DNA of 64,000 bases from Niebla homalea (taxonomy: Eukaryota > Ascomycota > Lecanoromycetes > Lecanorales > Ramalinaceae): the NCBI GenBank assembly GCA_019925105.1, contig JAHGAU010000004.1:310001-374000 (forward strand), read 5' to 3'. Positions 25,151 through 37,639 of this stretch are shown here, one piece after another (position 1 is the stretch's first letter; each line of letters begins with the position of its first letter). The notes below the pieces were generated by a model, which was not told the origin of the DNA, searched no databases, and worked only from the letters and a program-made list of their open reading frames with translations. A program made the position numbers and the translations under genes.

Positions 25151-26075
25151 TAATAAAATTATATTAAGGAATATATTTAATTATTTAGGAAACTTTTTAT
25201 TTATTTTATTAAAAAGGATAATATCCCCCTTTTTTTAACAAACGATAAAATGAATTCCGGTATTTTAATTTATTAAAAGCTTTGATGATATTGAAAGAGA
25301 AAAAAAATTATAACGTACTTTTTCCCGTAACCTTATATTATATATATACCGTTAATTAACCCCTTAAGCGCCGTTTTTATTCCACGCTTTTCCTTTATAT
25401 TTATTTATTAATCGGGGAAAAGTCTATGTTTTTTAATATAATCGCTTAAAATTTATATTATTATTCTTATCAAGGCTTTTCTTGATATATAAAGGAATAC
25501 GATTAATTTATATATTTTTACTTTTAAGTAACTTAGTTTTACCGGTTTCTTCAGGAGTATTATTTTAATTTTTTTCAACTTATAAAAACAATAATTTATA
25601 TTAAAACATATTTAAAATAAACAAATGAAATCCTATTTAAATAATAAAGTTTTTATAAAAAGGAATTTATTTAGGATTCTGTGTAATTTAAAAGTTATGT
25701 ATTTCTTTAATTTATTAACTATTTTATTTGTAATTATCGTGTTTAGTTATATAATATCGTTAATATTACATAAATTAATATTTAATGAAGGAAAGAAAAA
25801 CGCTTTTTTTAAGACTTTCGATTTTACTATTAAAAGTATTAATAATTATATTATTAGATTTCTTAAGAAACGAGAATTTAAGAATAAATTTAAGGTTGTT
25901 ATTTTTTCTTATTACATTTTATTAACTTTTAAGCGTTAGAAAAAAAATAATTAATTTATATATTATTAATCGGAAATATATTTATTTAGCCTTTCTAAAA
26001 ATCAAATTCCAAATTTCCTTTAATAGCATAAAGGTTTTTTAATTTTGATATTGAATAGAGTAACAGTTTATTTAA

Positions 26076-26246
26076 TGTCAGGTAATGGAAGTATTAAAGT
26101 AAAATGAGATTATAATATGTATAATGATTGAGTATCTAGCTATAAAGGTGCGCAATATGAGTGTATACGCCAAGTACCGGGCGTCCGCTATACCCCTTTG
26201 GGCCTTAATGCCCGCAAAGGTCTTGGTATAGCCTTTATATATAATA
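26076..26246 (+). repeat. Left LTR of 2.1-kb LTR element
   Basis: This 171-bp direct repeat pairs with 28013-28184. It is preceded by duplication tttaa. Confidence 0.75.
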
Positions 26247-28012
26247 AATGTATTAAAAAAAGGAAAAATGCTACGCCCACGTAGCGACGGCGAGGTCGAT
26301 AGCCTTATAAATGAAAGCGGCTCCGGGGCTAGGGATTAGGTGTATTTAACGCCGAGTATGCCGAGGAAGTAAAAGGAAGTAATAATGGTTAAGCAGGCTG
26401 GTTGCTGAAGGAAAGTTAAAAAATTAAAAAACCGTAAGCCGGGCAGTTATCGCGATCTTACCCGGGAAATAATCGTGGATTTAAGTGTTTTATAAGAGTT
26501 AAATCGCTTAAATCCGTAATCTCCGTAGTTTAGCCGGTTAAGTTCTTTGCCGCCGTAATAACGGTATTATTCCAGTATAGGTTTTAAGAGGATTATATGT
26601 TACCCTTTTTATTATAAAAATAAGCCTAATTATTTACCCAATATGTACCGACGTACTCATCTTATAGTAAAAGCTTAATTTTATCGTTTAGTTCTAAGGT
26701 AAGGTTATTATCGTTATTATTATAATGCAGGTAATAAACCTTTAAAAAGTCCAGTACGAAAAGTACCTTATAGTTAATATTATTAATAAGGCGATATTTA
26801 TCGCTATCTTTAAATTAAGCCTTAAATTTATTAATATTTTAATAAGGCTTAATATAACGTAATTTTAAAGGATTAAATTTATTCTTATTAAAGCTATAGT
26901 ATCCACCTTATTAAAACTTTAATTTACCGTAATTATAAAAGGACTTGTACCAGCCGGGTTATTTAATACGTACGTCTATAAAAAAGTCGTTGAGGCTATT
27001 AATAGGGCGAGTAAATATATTTTATAAAAAGCCTTTAAAGCGATCGAAAGCCATTTACAAAGATTATTATTAAATGAAATATTAAATATCATTATCAATC
27101 GGGTAATATAATATTATTATTTTATTTATGAAAATTTATAACATTCTTCTTATTTATTACTTCCTTATAAGTATATCTTATTATTATAAATTATTTTAAT
27201 AACTGATTTTATGAAGTTCTAAACCGCTTTTTAAGTATTAAATAAAGAAAATTTAAAGTGTTTTAGGCTATAAGCGTCTTATAAATTATATGATTTAATT
27301 TAAGAAGTTATGCTTATTATTAATAAAATAAATAAAAATATTATAAAAAATAAGTTTTAATAATTTAATTATATTAATACTTTAAAGTCGATCGATAAAT
27401 TTATAAATATTGATAATATTATTAAAATAACCTATTTCGTTAATACGTTAACGGTTTAACTTATTTATTTTAATAAAAGAATATATTACTTTAATTTCCG
27501 CTTTTTATATATCCTTCTCTTTCTCTTTAATAAGGTTAACGTTAGTATTATTACGAAGAAGGGGCTCTATTAAGTATAAAGGATTATAACGACGTTATTC
27601 TTTAAGGTCTTCGGATAATAAGCGTTTCTCTTTAAACTTTATAACCTTATATTTTAGCTTTTAAGTATTAAATTTAAGATCCTTAACATTTTTAATAAAT
27701 TATAGAAACAGTTTTTCCATTCTTTCTATATTATTTATTAAGAATAAAGGCTTCTTTATACCGTTATTTAAGGATAAAGGTTATTTTTCCTTTAATTAAA
27801 ATATAATTTACTTACCCGTAAATAACGTTATTAATATAATAAGTTAATTAAAAGCTATTTAAAGGGATCGATAATTAAGTATTAAAGATTCTTATTTAAC
27901 GTAAGTATTAAGAATATTATACGTTTCTCATCTATAAAATAATAGGAAAGTAAAGGTAAAAGTAGCTCTATATTAAGAGCATAATAAAAGGACTGTTACT
28001 ATTGCTATTATT

Positions 28013-28184
28013 TATTAGGTACTAGAAGTACTAAAGTAAAATAAGAATATAATATATATAATAATTAAGTATCTAGGTATAAAGGTACGTAATATAAGTA
28101 TATACGCCAAGCACCGGGCGTCCGCTATACCCCTTTAGGCCTTAGTGCCCGTAAAGGTCTTGGCAATAGCCTTTATACCTAATA
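28013..28184 (+). repeat. Right LTR of 2.1-kb LTR element
   Basis: This 172-bp repeat is more AT-decayed than the left one in its first half. It is followed by tttaa at 28185-28189. Confidence 0.75.
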
Positions 28185-28453
28185 TTTAATTAGTATCTTT
28201 TTCTTATGATTATAATTATTTATTTATTATTTTAATATATTTTAACCTTCTACTCCGGGAAGCGGGACGGGATATATCCTATAGGATAGGGACGGGATAA
28301 GGACGAGATAAAGTGAACAGAATCTTATTCCGCATTAAGACGGGATAAAATAAGACGGGATCGGGATTTATTAAGATCTTAATAGCGGATAAAATAAGGG
28401 GAACCCTAATTAAAATAGTGAATTAAGGGGTAAATTATTATAAAGATTAGCAT

Positions 28454-28527
28454 AAATATTTTTTAATGGTTTATCGATAACCGGAAAAACCATAATGCGG
28501 TTATCGATAAACCATTAAAAAATATTT
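28454..28527. repeat. Perfect 30-bp inverted repeat (hairpin) inside hAT-like element 1
   Basis: The arms at 28454-28483 and 28498-28527 are exact reverse complements. They begin aaatattttttaatggttta, with a core tatcgata in each arm, and are separated by a 14-base loop. Both arms are intact in a region where most sequence has decayed. Confidence 0.9.
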
Positions 28528-28568
28528 GAGATTAACTTTCTGATAATTACCCCTTTTTTTACCTTTTT

Positions 28569-28889
28569 TTGGAACCTTACCTTCACCCTTACCACCACCC
28601 TCACGACCACCTTTACCTGCATTACCACCTTTACTACCACCTGCACCCTTACCTGCGCTACCTACTACACCCTTACCTGCACGCTCACCTGCACCCTCAC
28701 CACCACCCTTACCACTACCCTCACAACCCTCACCTGCACCACCACCTTTACCTGCATTACCACCTTCACTACCACCTGTACCCTCACCTACGCCCTCACC
28801 TGTATTACCAGCTTTACTACCAGCTGCACCCTCACCTGCACCTTTACCTGCATTACCACCTTTATTACCACCCTTACTTATTCACTATT
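28569..28889. repeat. C-rich short-period tandem repeat (Gly-rich on the minus strand)
   Basis: Units of the type caccct / ttacca / cacctg repeat with a 6- to 12-base period. The plus frame 28569-28943 is open only because of this periodicity and gives a His/Leu/Tyr repeat. The minus frame gives a Gly-rich (GKGGG, GEGAG) repeat. I treat both as by-products of a minisatellite, not as genes. Confidence 0.75.
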
Positions 28890-30984
28890 ACCCCGCATCT
28901 TAACGGGATCTTAGCATATCCCGATCTTATCCCGCCGGGATAAAGATAGGATAGGATAAGATTTAATTTTATCCCGTTATACGCGGGGTAGGATAAGTAT
29001 ACCGAAAAACCGTCTTATCCCGTCCCGCTTCCCGGAATATAGCCTTTTAAGATAATTTTATTATCAGGATTCTTACTTTAATTATTTTATTTAATACCTT
29101 TATTACCCGATTTATAAAATGAAAAATCTAATCTTCATTATTAAATTATAAAAGCTTTATTTATTAAGATACCGTTTTTTATTTTTATATATATTTTACA
29201 TTCCTTAACCGTTTTTTACGCTTTTTTTATCGGTAATAACGGTATTATGTGATTATTTAATTTAAGGTTATTTATATCGGTATATAATTTAAATTATATT
29301 TTAAATTTTTTTAAGGCTTATATAATATATTAACGATCTTTCTGATATTGAAGATTAAGTTAATCGTTATTTTAAACTTATAGTTTTTATATATTATAAT
29401 CCTTTATAATATTAAAGATTAAAAAATCAGATTACATAATAAGTATAAAAAGTTTTTCCGATTTTTTATAATAAATTATATACCCTTTTTTATTTTATAT
29501 ATAATAATAAAAACTAAGATTTCTTAATATGTTATATTTACTGGGTATAAATAAAATATTCTTAAGTAATAATACCGTTAAAAGCTTTTTCTTTTTAACC
29601 GATAATGGATTATATATATTATAAATACTTAAATTACCTTTAATATTCTTTTCTTAAATAACTTAAAGCATATGTAGATTTTTATTATAATAAATAACGT
29701 TTTAATTATTTACATTTATAAACTATATAATAATTCTTATATTATTATAATATTAATATTCTTTATTCCTTTAAATTTAAAAATTAATAATATTATTTAA
29801 TTACTTTACTTTATATATAATATTATATTACTTTTAAGGGCGTTAATATATTATATATTAAGATCTATTAAAGGTTCTTTATCGTTATTTATATTTATTT
29901 AAACCAATAATTTCTTATTAAAGTTAAATATATTTTATTTTAACTTCTTTATAGTTACCGTTATTGCGTTAATATAGCCAGGTTTAAGAATTAATATTAT
30001 AATAGGTTTTTTTTAATACCGTTTATTACCACTTTTTACCCGTTTTTTTATAACCAACTTTATTTTTATTCTAAGATTACTTTTAATTACTTAATTAATT
30101 TAAATATATATAAACTATATCGTTAAACCTAATTTTTTATTTTATATCTTTACGTTTTATTTCTTTGACCCTTATTAAGTATCTTAGATTTTTTTATTAT
30201 ATATTATATACCTTTATATACTATTTATAAAGCTTTTTATTATTAAACTTATATATTTATAAGTATTATAATCCTAAATATATATTATATATTTTTAATT
30301 ATTAAAGTATTTTATAATAATATATTTATACTTTTAATATTTAAAGTATTAATAAATATCGGTTATTCCATTTAATATTTAAGTTAACTTAAAGGATTTA
30401 CCTTTAATAACCTTTTTATTTAAATTATTATGATATATCCTTATTAAGATTATATTTGAAATAACCATAAAATACCCTTTTATACCGCCAAATATATACG
30501 GGTTTTTCGTTCAAGGGGGAAACTTATAAAGGGCGATCTTTAACCCGGGGTAAAAGATTATGTTCTCTTTTTTTATACGTTTAAGGATAATATCCCTTTT
30601 CGCTTTAATAACTTATGTTATATCCCGTTTATTATAATAATATATAATTATTTTAATATTTTTACCGTTTTAAATTTATTTTTATTAATTTACGTCCTTA
30701 ATTTCTTTAAGCCTTCTTTTACTTTTAAAAACGTTATATTAAGGAAAATTTAGCCGCTTTATAAAGTATATATAATAAGAATTCACTCCGTTAATAATTC
30801 TCCCGTTATTTTAAATACCTTTAAATTATAAAAAGTTTACCTTTATATTAGTATTTTTTTCTTCCTCGGTTAATATATTAATTATTAACGTTTTCACCTT
30901 TTCTAATACTATTAATTTTTCTTTAACCCGTATTATTCCCTTTTTAACTATTATGTATTCCGTTTCTACGGCTTTCACCGTTTA

Positions 30985-31383
30985 TATTGCGGCAAGCGGG
31001 ACGGGATATATCCCATGGGATAGGGACGGGATAGGGACGGACTAGGGATGGGACGGGATGTAATAAGGTTTATCTCATCCCGTATTAGTACGGGATGGGA
31101 CGGGATAGAATAAGGATATATTAAGATCCCGCTAAGATTACGGAATTACTATTTATAGTATAAAATATACTATTTATAGTATATAAGTCTTTATATATAT
31201 TAAAAACCCTTTTAAAAAAATTTAAAAATTCAATATTGGAAGTGAATTATTCACTTAATTAAGTTAACGTACCAAGAATTGGGATCTTAATATGTCCTTA
31301 TCCCATCCCGCCGGGTTAAAGATGGGATGGGACGGGATAAATGAATCCAAATCCCGTCCCATCCCGTCCCGCTTCCCGGAGTA
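30985..31383. mobile_element. hAT-like non-autonomous element 2 (399 bp)
   Basis: It has the same TIR family as element 1: tattgcggcaagcgggacgg on the left and tactccgggaagcgggacgg inward from the right. A perfect 8-bp target duplication, accgttta, lies at 30977-30984 and 31384-31391. Terminal ggacgggata-type units are repeated in tandem. The middle is AT-rich, with a repeated actatttatagtata word. It is inserted in ORF1 of LINE copy B and has no open frame. Confidence 0.8.
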
Positions 31384-31435
31384 ACCGTTTAACTTCTTTT
31401 ATTCAAGGAATTCCCGCCGTCGCCCTCTTACTTTA

Positions 31436-34140
31436 TGTAATGATATTATCGGCCTGTACTCCCATACTCGGCCTACCTACCTTATTAGGGGGTCTTGGCG
31501 CGTACCTTTAAGTAGCTGCAGGCTACCCATACTCAGATCTATTCCTATATAGTCAAAATCCAATCATATGACTACTATATGTGTCTATGCCAGGACCTTA
31601 AGTTAGTCCCTAATATGATATTGATTATCCTTTTATCAGCCTAGGTGTAGGCATGGTGGTAGTGTTGCGGGCATAGAGTGTCACTGAGCCGTTATGCGAG
31701 CGGTATTAAGACACTCTTATAATACGTATATATCTTATTACCTGGCTGTATATCCCAGATTAGCTGGGTATATCCTATAGTTTTCTTTTATAGATTTATC
31801 TTTATAGATTATACTTAATTTATATTACCCTATTATATTTATACGTTTATACGTATAATAATTATAAGCTTAATTATATATATTTAATATATATATTAAA
31901 GATTTAAATTATTTATTTAATAATTAAATTGCATAAATATAGCCTTTAAGTTATATACTTAAAGGATAATATATAAAGACTTAAGTAAGAATTATAAAAA
32001 AAACCGATTTTTTTTTTTTATTAATTAATTAATTTAAGATAAACTATTATAAAGTAAAGTTTATTAATTTTAAAGATTAAAACGTATAGTTATTTATCGT
32101 TAAGGGAAAGGTAACGGGATATTATATTTAGGATTTTATAAACTTTACCTTTAATATTAAGCTTAAAGCATTAATAAAGCCTAATAAACCAGAAGTTCCT
32201 TAAGTTTTAATTAATTAAACTATAAATATTATAATTATATATAAAATACGTATAAAATAATATAAAAGTTACGTATTACGGTAAGAAAAACAGAATACTT
32301 TATTAATAAAGCTTAACGATTTTATTTATTTATTAATTAATAAGGTAAATTTTATATATTTTTAAAACGTAAAAGTCTATTTATAGGACTTTTTTTAAGC
32401 CTTTTAAATAAAATTAATACCCTTAGATTCCGCCCGTTCTTTAAAAGTAAAGAAAAATATTATCGTATTAAGATCGGTCCTAGATTTCAATAAAGTCCTA
32501 AGTTTTAAGTAAATAAATAAATAAATATATTTATTTAAGTTAAGAATAATTATTTTATAAAAATTTTAAATTATAAATACATATTCCGCGATTTTTTAAT
32601 AATAATTAAAAGATATATATTAATATTCTCTTAAATATATAAGTTTAATATTAAAAACGTAATAAATTACTCCGTAGCCCTTATTATTATTAAAAAGAAA
32701 TTTAAATATTATATCTGACTTTACGACGTAAAGAAGATAACTTTAACGTACTTAACGTTTATAGTTAATAATAAGAAAATTAATAATAATAATACTTTAA
32801 AGGAATTAATAAAATTAACTTATAAAAGTAATATAATTAAGTTAATTAAATGCTTATACGGTATAAAATATTAATTCAGCGAATATAATTACCTTTAAGG
32901 TAATTAACTTAATAAACTATTAAATTTTAAATAAAACTTAATTATTATAAAAAAGGTAAAATATAAACTTAAGGACTAAAAAATTAAAAAAAGGATTAAT
33001 AAGGCTCTTAAGAAATTAAAAAACATTAAATAAAAAGAAAAATAATTATTAGTATTATTAAATAAAAAATACGGAGCTTTTATTATCTTAAAAAATATAA
33101 ATTTTAAATCGTTTTGAATTATAAATAACGGCTTTATAATTTATATTTATAATAATACCATAAAAGACCGTTTTACTAAAGAAGTAAATAATAAAAATAA
33201 CATTATTATTATAAGTATTAATAATAATAAAGTTAAAGTATACGGAAATATTACCCTTTACGTTAATAAGCCTATTAAAGGAAAGGCTAGAATTATATTT
33301 ATAAAGGTAACCTATATCCTAGACTTTATAATAAATTGCTTATTTAGTAACGTTCTTAAGTAAAAGGGTATATACTTTAAATAATAAGAAAATATATTTA
33401 TTTATAAAGGATAGTTTATAATAATATTAAAATATACCAATAGTCTTTACGTTTTCGAAGATAATATTAAATAATAAAATATTAATAATGCTTTTATAAT
33501 TAATAAAGTTATTTTAAAATTATGAATAAAGTTATTAATAAAGTTAAAAATAATAACGGAATAATATTAACTTTTTATTTATATTAATAAAAATTCTATT
33601 TAATACTTTATAGGAATAGCTAAAAAAGTAAAGATTATAGATAAAAAGAAGGTTTTAAAGATAAGTAATTATAGAGTTTATACCTTATTAAAAGCTTATT
33701 AAATCGTATTAAAATTATTATATAAAGCAGAAACTTTATTAATATCTTTCTTTTAAATTACTTACGATTTTATATAAATAAATATTACGATAAACCGTAA
33801 TTAATAAGTATTATATATTATTTATTCCGAATACGATTTTTAAATAATATATACTTATAAATATAAGTTAAAAGTAAATAATATCCTACAGAAAGTTATT
33901 AAAACGATTAAGACCCGATTTTATTATAATATAGCTTTTATTTGATTAAACGGTAAAATAATATTAGGATTTAAGTTTAATAGCCTTATTAATAAGCTTA
34001 ATATTACCTTTAAGCCGTTAATATTAAATAATATATTATAAAAACGGACATTCGGAACGGAAGGGTAAATTACTTATTATTAAAGTATAAATAATAAGAC
34101 TATAAGTAAATCTATTTTAATTCAGTAATTGAAATGAAGA
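31436..34140 (+). mobile_element. Ty1/copia element, RIP-decayed, apparently lacking its 3' part
   Basis: A GC-normal block at 31436 to about 31780 begins tgtaatgat and looks like an LTR plus leader. From about 33100 the plus strand gives copia pol pieces with stops. The protease region has 'NNGFIIYIYNN' (for the DNGSSVHVCND-type site) and 'KVYGNI.LYV'. The integrase core is around 33850-34120, with 'IKTIKTRF', 'LGFKF', 'INKLNITFKP', then remnants of the ...QNG.SERKG motif. Neither RT, RNase H nor a matching right LTR was found before 35550. The left boundary is set by the end of recognisable LINE sequence and is approximate. Confidence 0.65.
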
Positions 34141-35549
34141 TATACAAATTATAAAAGGATATAAACCTTTTTTAGATAAGCCAGTTTTCTTAATGGCTCC
34201 GTACGTTTATAATTTTATGAAAAGATGCTTTTTTTAAAATAAACATATAATAATAATACTTTAAACTGTTAATGTATAAAATAACGTATATAGTAAACAT
34301 TTTAAGTTACTTCAAATATTACTATTGACCGCTTCATCTTTAGAGTACCTTTATTACCAATTTATATCGTTATTAAAGATAAGTTAAGATATTTAAATAA
34401 TACGTTTATATAATTATATAAGTTAACATTATGTCTTAATATACCTTAAAACTCTTATAATAAAATATGGACTTCTTTGTATATTATATATATTTATTTA
34501 TTTATAAACTACTTAATCCCTTATTCTTTGTTTTTCATTTATTTTCTTTCCTATATACAATATATACTTAGAGTTTTTAAGTTTTTATTTATAAATATAT
34601 TATCTTTAACGTTTTTTCCGTATGACTTATTCAATATAAATCTAACGGACTTAATATATATTGTGTTTAACTTATAAGTAACGAATTTATTAAATCCCTT
34701 GAGTTCTTCAAAATATTAAATTTAATCGCTTAAGCTTTAAAGTATATCTTTACGTTTTTTCCCTTGTATAATATATACCTTCAAAGCTATGAAACCCTTA
34801 TCTATTTTAATACTTATGAAATAGGGAAAAAGTATATATATAATAAAGCGAAAATTAACATGTTCAGGACTAATAATACCTTTATTAAAACCAGGAAGAT
34901 CCTTTTCTATTAAGATATCGTATTTAAATAATAGTCTCCAGCTTCCATTCCGCTTTAATATCGGTTATATACTCCCCGGGCTTAGCCCTTTCATTATTCG
35001 GCTTTAAATACCGTTATGACTAAATAAAACCCCTAAGTGAAGCTTTCCTAGCTATGTGTTTAATCTCTTCTTAAACTCTTATATCTAAAACTTTAAGCTT
35101 ATGATTAATCTTACTTTTATTATCTCACTAAGCTTTTCTTATTATCCTTTGGCCTCGTTTTGAAGGTACTCGTGGATGCGTTTTAGGTCCTTATTTATAA
35201 GCTAAGAGGTAAGAATAAAGACGTTATGTTTATTGGGTGTAAATTGGACTTAGAAAAGCGTTATCTCTCTGCGGTATAGGTGGAGATTTAGGTAGGCGCC
35301 TGTTAAGGAATCGCCTAAATTGCTCGTCGGTGAGGGATTATAATGTTGACTTTAGGCCTATTAGAAGGGACGAATATAATCCCGGTTTCATTAAACTAGA
35401 TTAATTATTTACTTATTAATTAAATAAAATAAAACGAACAATAACAACCGGTAATAAAGTTATTACTTAATAAAGATACTCTTATGAAATTTGCCGGGCT
35501 TATCTTGTCTTTTACGTTATTTAAAACTACGCTCTTCGTAATAACAACG
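34141..35549. other. Unassigned region between two copia elements
   Basis: This is mostly AT-rich. A stretch at about 34900-35400 has more normal composition and coding-like scraps on the minus strand (for example SLTDEQFRRFLNRRL near 35320), but frames are broken. It may be an old DNA-transposon relic; no family could be assigned. The small plus frame at 34477-34677 is a low-complexity AT-rich frame. Confidence 0.4.
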
Positions 35550-35741
35550 TGCTGGAGGTATTGAAGACTGCTTATGGGCAGGCATATGCATATTATGTAC
35601 AGGTAGAAAAGCGTAATATAATTATAAGCACCTAGCCGTATATCCTAGTACGTTAGATAAATAGCTATAGGTAAAATTTTATTTTCCTACACTTTTAATA
35701 TATAGCTTTTAATTAATGGATATATTATTACTAAAATAACA
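35550..35741 (+). repeat. Left LTR of copia element
   Basis: It begins TGCTGGAGGTATTGAAGAC and ends AAAATAACA. It aligns along its length to 45189-45383, sharing the word agaaaagcgtaatataatta. Confidence 0.85.
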
Positions 35742-37639
35742 AATTATAAGCCCGGCGTATAAAAGCTATACGTTAAGTATCGCTTAATAAGTTTATTATT
35801 AATTTATTCTATTAATTAACTTATATATATAAGGTAATAAAAGTATTAAGGCTGTATAACATTTATATAGACCGTATATAAATTAATAAAAAAACCTTAA
35901 ATAAAAATCCTATAATACCGTTAGTTTAAAGGACTGGAGAAAACGAAATAAAATATTTAAAAGTTTATTTAAAATATTAAAGCTAAAAAGCCTCTTAAAT
36001 TATAATATATAGAAGGTTAACGTTATTTTAATACTTACGGTAAATAAATTATTAAATATTATCCTAAAGGATATAAAGGTATCTGTTCCTATAATAATAA
36101 CGATAAATACTGCTAAATAAATTATAGTAATAACCTTAATAGTATTATAGGGAGTAATAACTTTTAAATATAGGATAAATTATAATAAAGTAATAGGTTA
36201 TTTAAATCTTATAATCGATAATCTTATATATATATAATATATTAAGATAAATAATTTATATCTCGTTTAAAAGAAGCTAAAATAACTATATATTATTAAA
36301 GATTTAATTATTAAAGATTATATTAAAAAAAAATTTTAAATATAAATTTAATTAATTATATAATCTTGTTCACTTATACTTAGGAAGTAAAGAAATATTA
36401 TATAAAATTAATTAATATAAAAATAGAGGTTCTTAATTAATTAATAATAACGTACTTTAAACTTAAGCTTAAAACGATATAGAATATAATTATTTTTAAT
36501 ATAAAGTAAACGGTAAAGGCTTAGAAATTAAAATTTAATTTTAACGAGCTTACCGTAACTTTTATCGAATTTAATTAACGTTAATAAAATTAGGAAGAAG
36601 CCGTAAAAGCTATAAAGGTTATTAAAATCGGAAACTATAATAAATAAAATAAGTTTAAAATTAAGAAAATAAAAGGTATATTAACTTTAACCTTAATTAT
36701 ATAAAATAAATATAATTATTATAAAGTAAACTATTATAAAGTTAATAATTATTAATATAAGTATTTAAAGAAAGCTTTGAATAATTAAAAGTTAAAATCA
36801 AAGAATAATAATTAAAAAGAGAAAGTATTTATAAAAAAGGTTATTAATATTAAGGATATTAAAATATTTAAGTTAATTAAAGTTTTTCTAATTAAAATAA
36901 TCATCCGTTATTAAATAATACGTATTAATAAGCCGAATAATATAAAATAAAAAAATAATTATTTTATCTTAAATAGAAACGCAGATATTTATTATATATA
37001 AGATTTTATACTCTTTAAAAGCTATAGAAAAATAAACGTAATATATATCTCCTTTAAACTTTAAGGAATTAAGGGCAATAATATCAACGTTATTAATATT
37101 AATAATATTATACTTTAAGTAATAATAAAAAATAAAATTCAAGCAATTATATTAAGGGATATATAATATATCTTTAAGATCATTAATAATTTCATTTTAT
37201 TTAATATACTTTATAAGAAAGGGTATAATATAATAATAAAGTTAGGATCGTAACGTTTATTTAATAACTATAAAGATAATATCTTTACCGGTCCGATTAT
37301 TAATAAATCCTTAATACTAAACCTAATAACTATTAATTATATAAAAGCCCTTATAATATACTTACGGAAATCCGTTTTATAAGATTAATTATATAAATAT
37401 CTCGGTTATTATAGTATAAATGCAATTAAATAAACCGTTAAGATTATAATAGGTATTAACCCAAAAAAGGCTGATATCCTTTAAATAAAAGAATTAAAAT
37501 ATAAGTTTTACGAATTATATATAATAAGAAAATAAATAAGAACCCCGTTTTATATTTATTACCGCTGGAAACGTATTAAACGTTTTAATAAGGAAGTTCA
37601 TTAATACTATAATATTATTAATAACGGTAATATTATAGA

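Larger units (their letters stand above)
26076..28184 (+). mobile_element. 2.1-kb non-autonomous LTR element inserted in LINE copy B
   Basis: Direct LTRs at 26076-26246 and 28013-28184 flank about 1.77 kb. Target duplication tttaa is at 26071-26075 and 28185-28189. The LTR begins TGTCAGGTA (right copy TATTAGGTA) and ends ...TAATA, consistent with TAACA plus a C-to-T change. They share the block accgggcgtccgctatacccc. Differences between the LTRs are mostly transitions. LINE copy B continues across the insertion as it does in uninterrupted copies. The internal part starts GC-normal (26270-26440) and then becomes AT-rich. No gag or pol motif was recognised in either direction, so it looks non-autonomous or carries unidentified cargo. 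Strand is assumed, not shown. Confidence 0.7.
28251..29039. mobile_element. hAT-like non-autonomous element 1 (789 bp)
   Basis: Terminal inverted repeats of about 24 bp differ at one position: tactccgggaagcgggacgg on the left and tattccgggaagcgggacgg inward from the right. Flanks are taaccttc (28243-28250) and tagccttt (29040-29047), an 8-bp target duplication with two transitions. Uninterrupted LINE copies carry this site once. Sub-terminal ggacgggata units are iterated. Inside are a perfect 30-bp-arm palindrome and a C-rich hexamer-type repeat. It has no transposase. The 8-bp duplication and short TIR point to the hAT superfamily (inference). Confidence 0.75.
18190..31435 (-). mobile_element. 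Tad1-like LINE copy B, split by five later insertions
   Basis: Pieces of one LINE lie in collinear order at 18190-18779, 19030 to about 20391, about 25151-26075, 28185-28250, 29040-30984 and 31384-31435, aligned by eye to the full-length copy at 50273-56081. The 3' tail (cattgattaattaa) is near 18190. The insertions are a 250-bp MITE (18780-19029), another LINE (about 20392-25150), a 2.1-kb LTR element (26076-28184) and two hAT-like elements (28251-29039 and 30985-31383). Its ORF1 5' end is missing where LTR/copia sequence begins at about 31436. All frames are broken. The LINE-in-LINE junctions near 20391 and 25150 are approximate. Confidence 0.7.

Noticed and set aside
28454..28527. CRISPR-like or attenuator reading of the palindrome
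   Set aside because: It is a single palindrome with no repeated spacer structure, in a eukaryotic transposon. There is no array.
28569..28943. 124-codon His/Leu/Tyr-rich frame
   Set aside because: It is open only because of a 6-base-period repeat in a non-autonomous transposon.
31436..31780. tRNA or structural RNA gene in the GC-normal block
   Set aside because: No cloverleaf or box A/B arrangement could be drawn. Its position before copia coding remnants fits an LTR and leader better.
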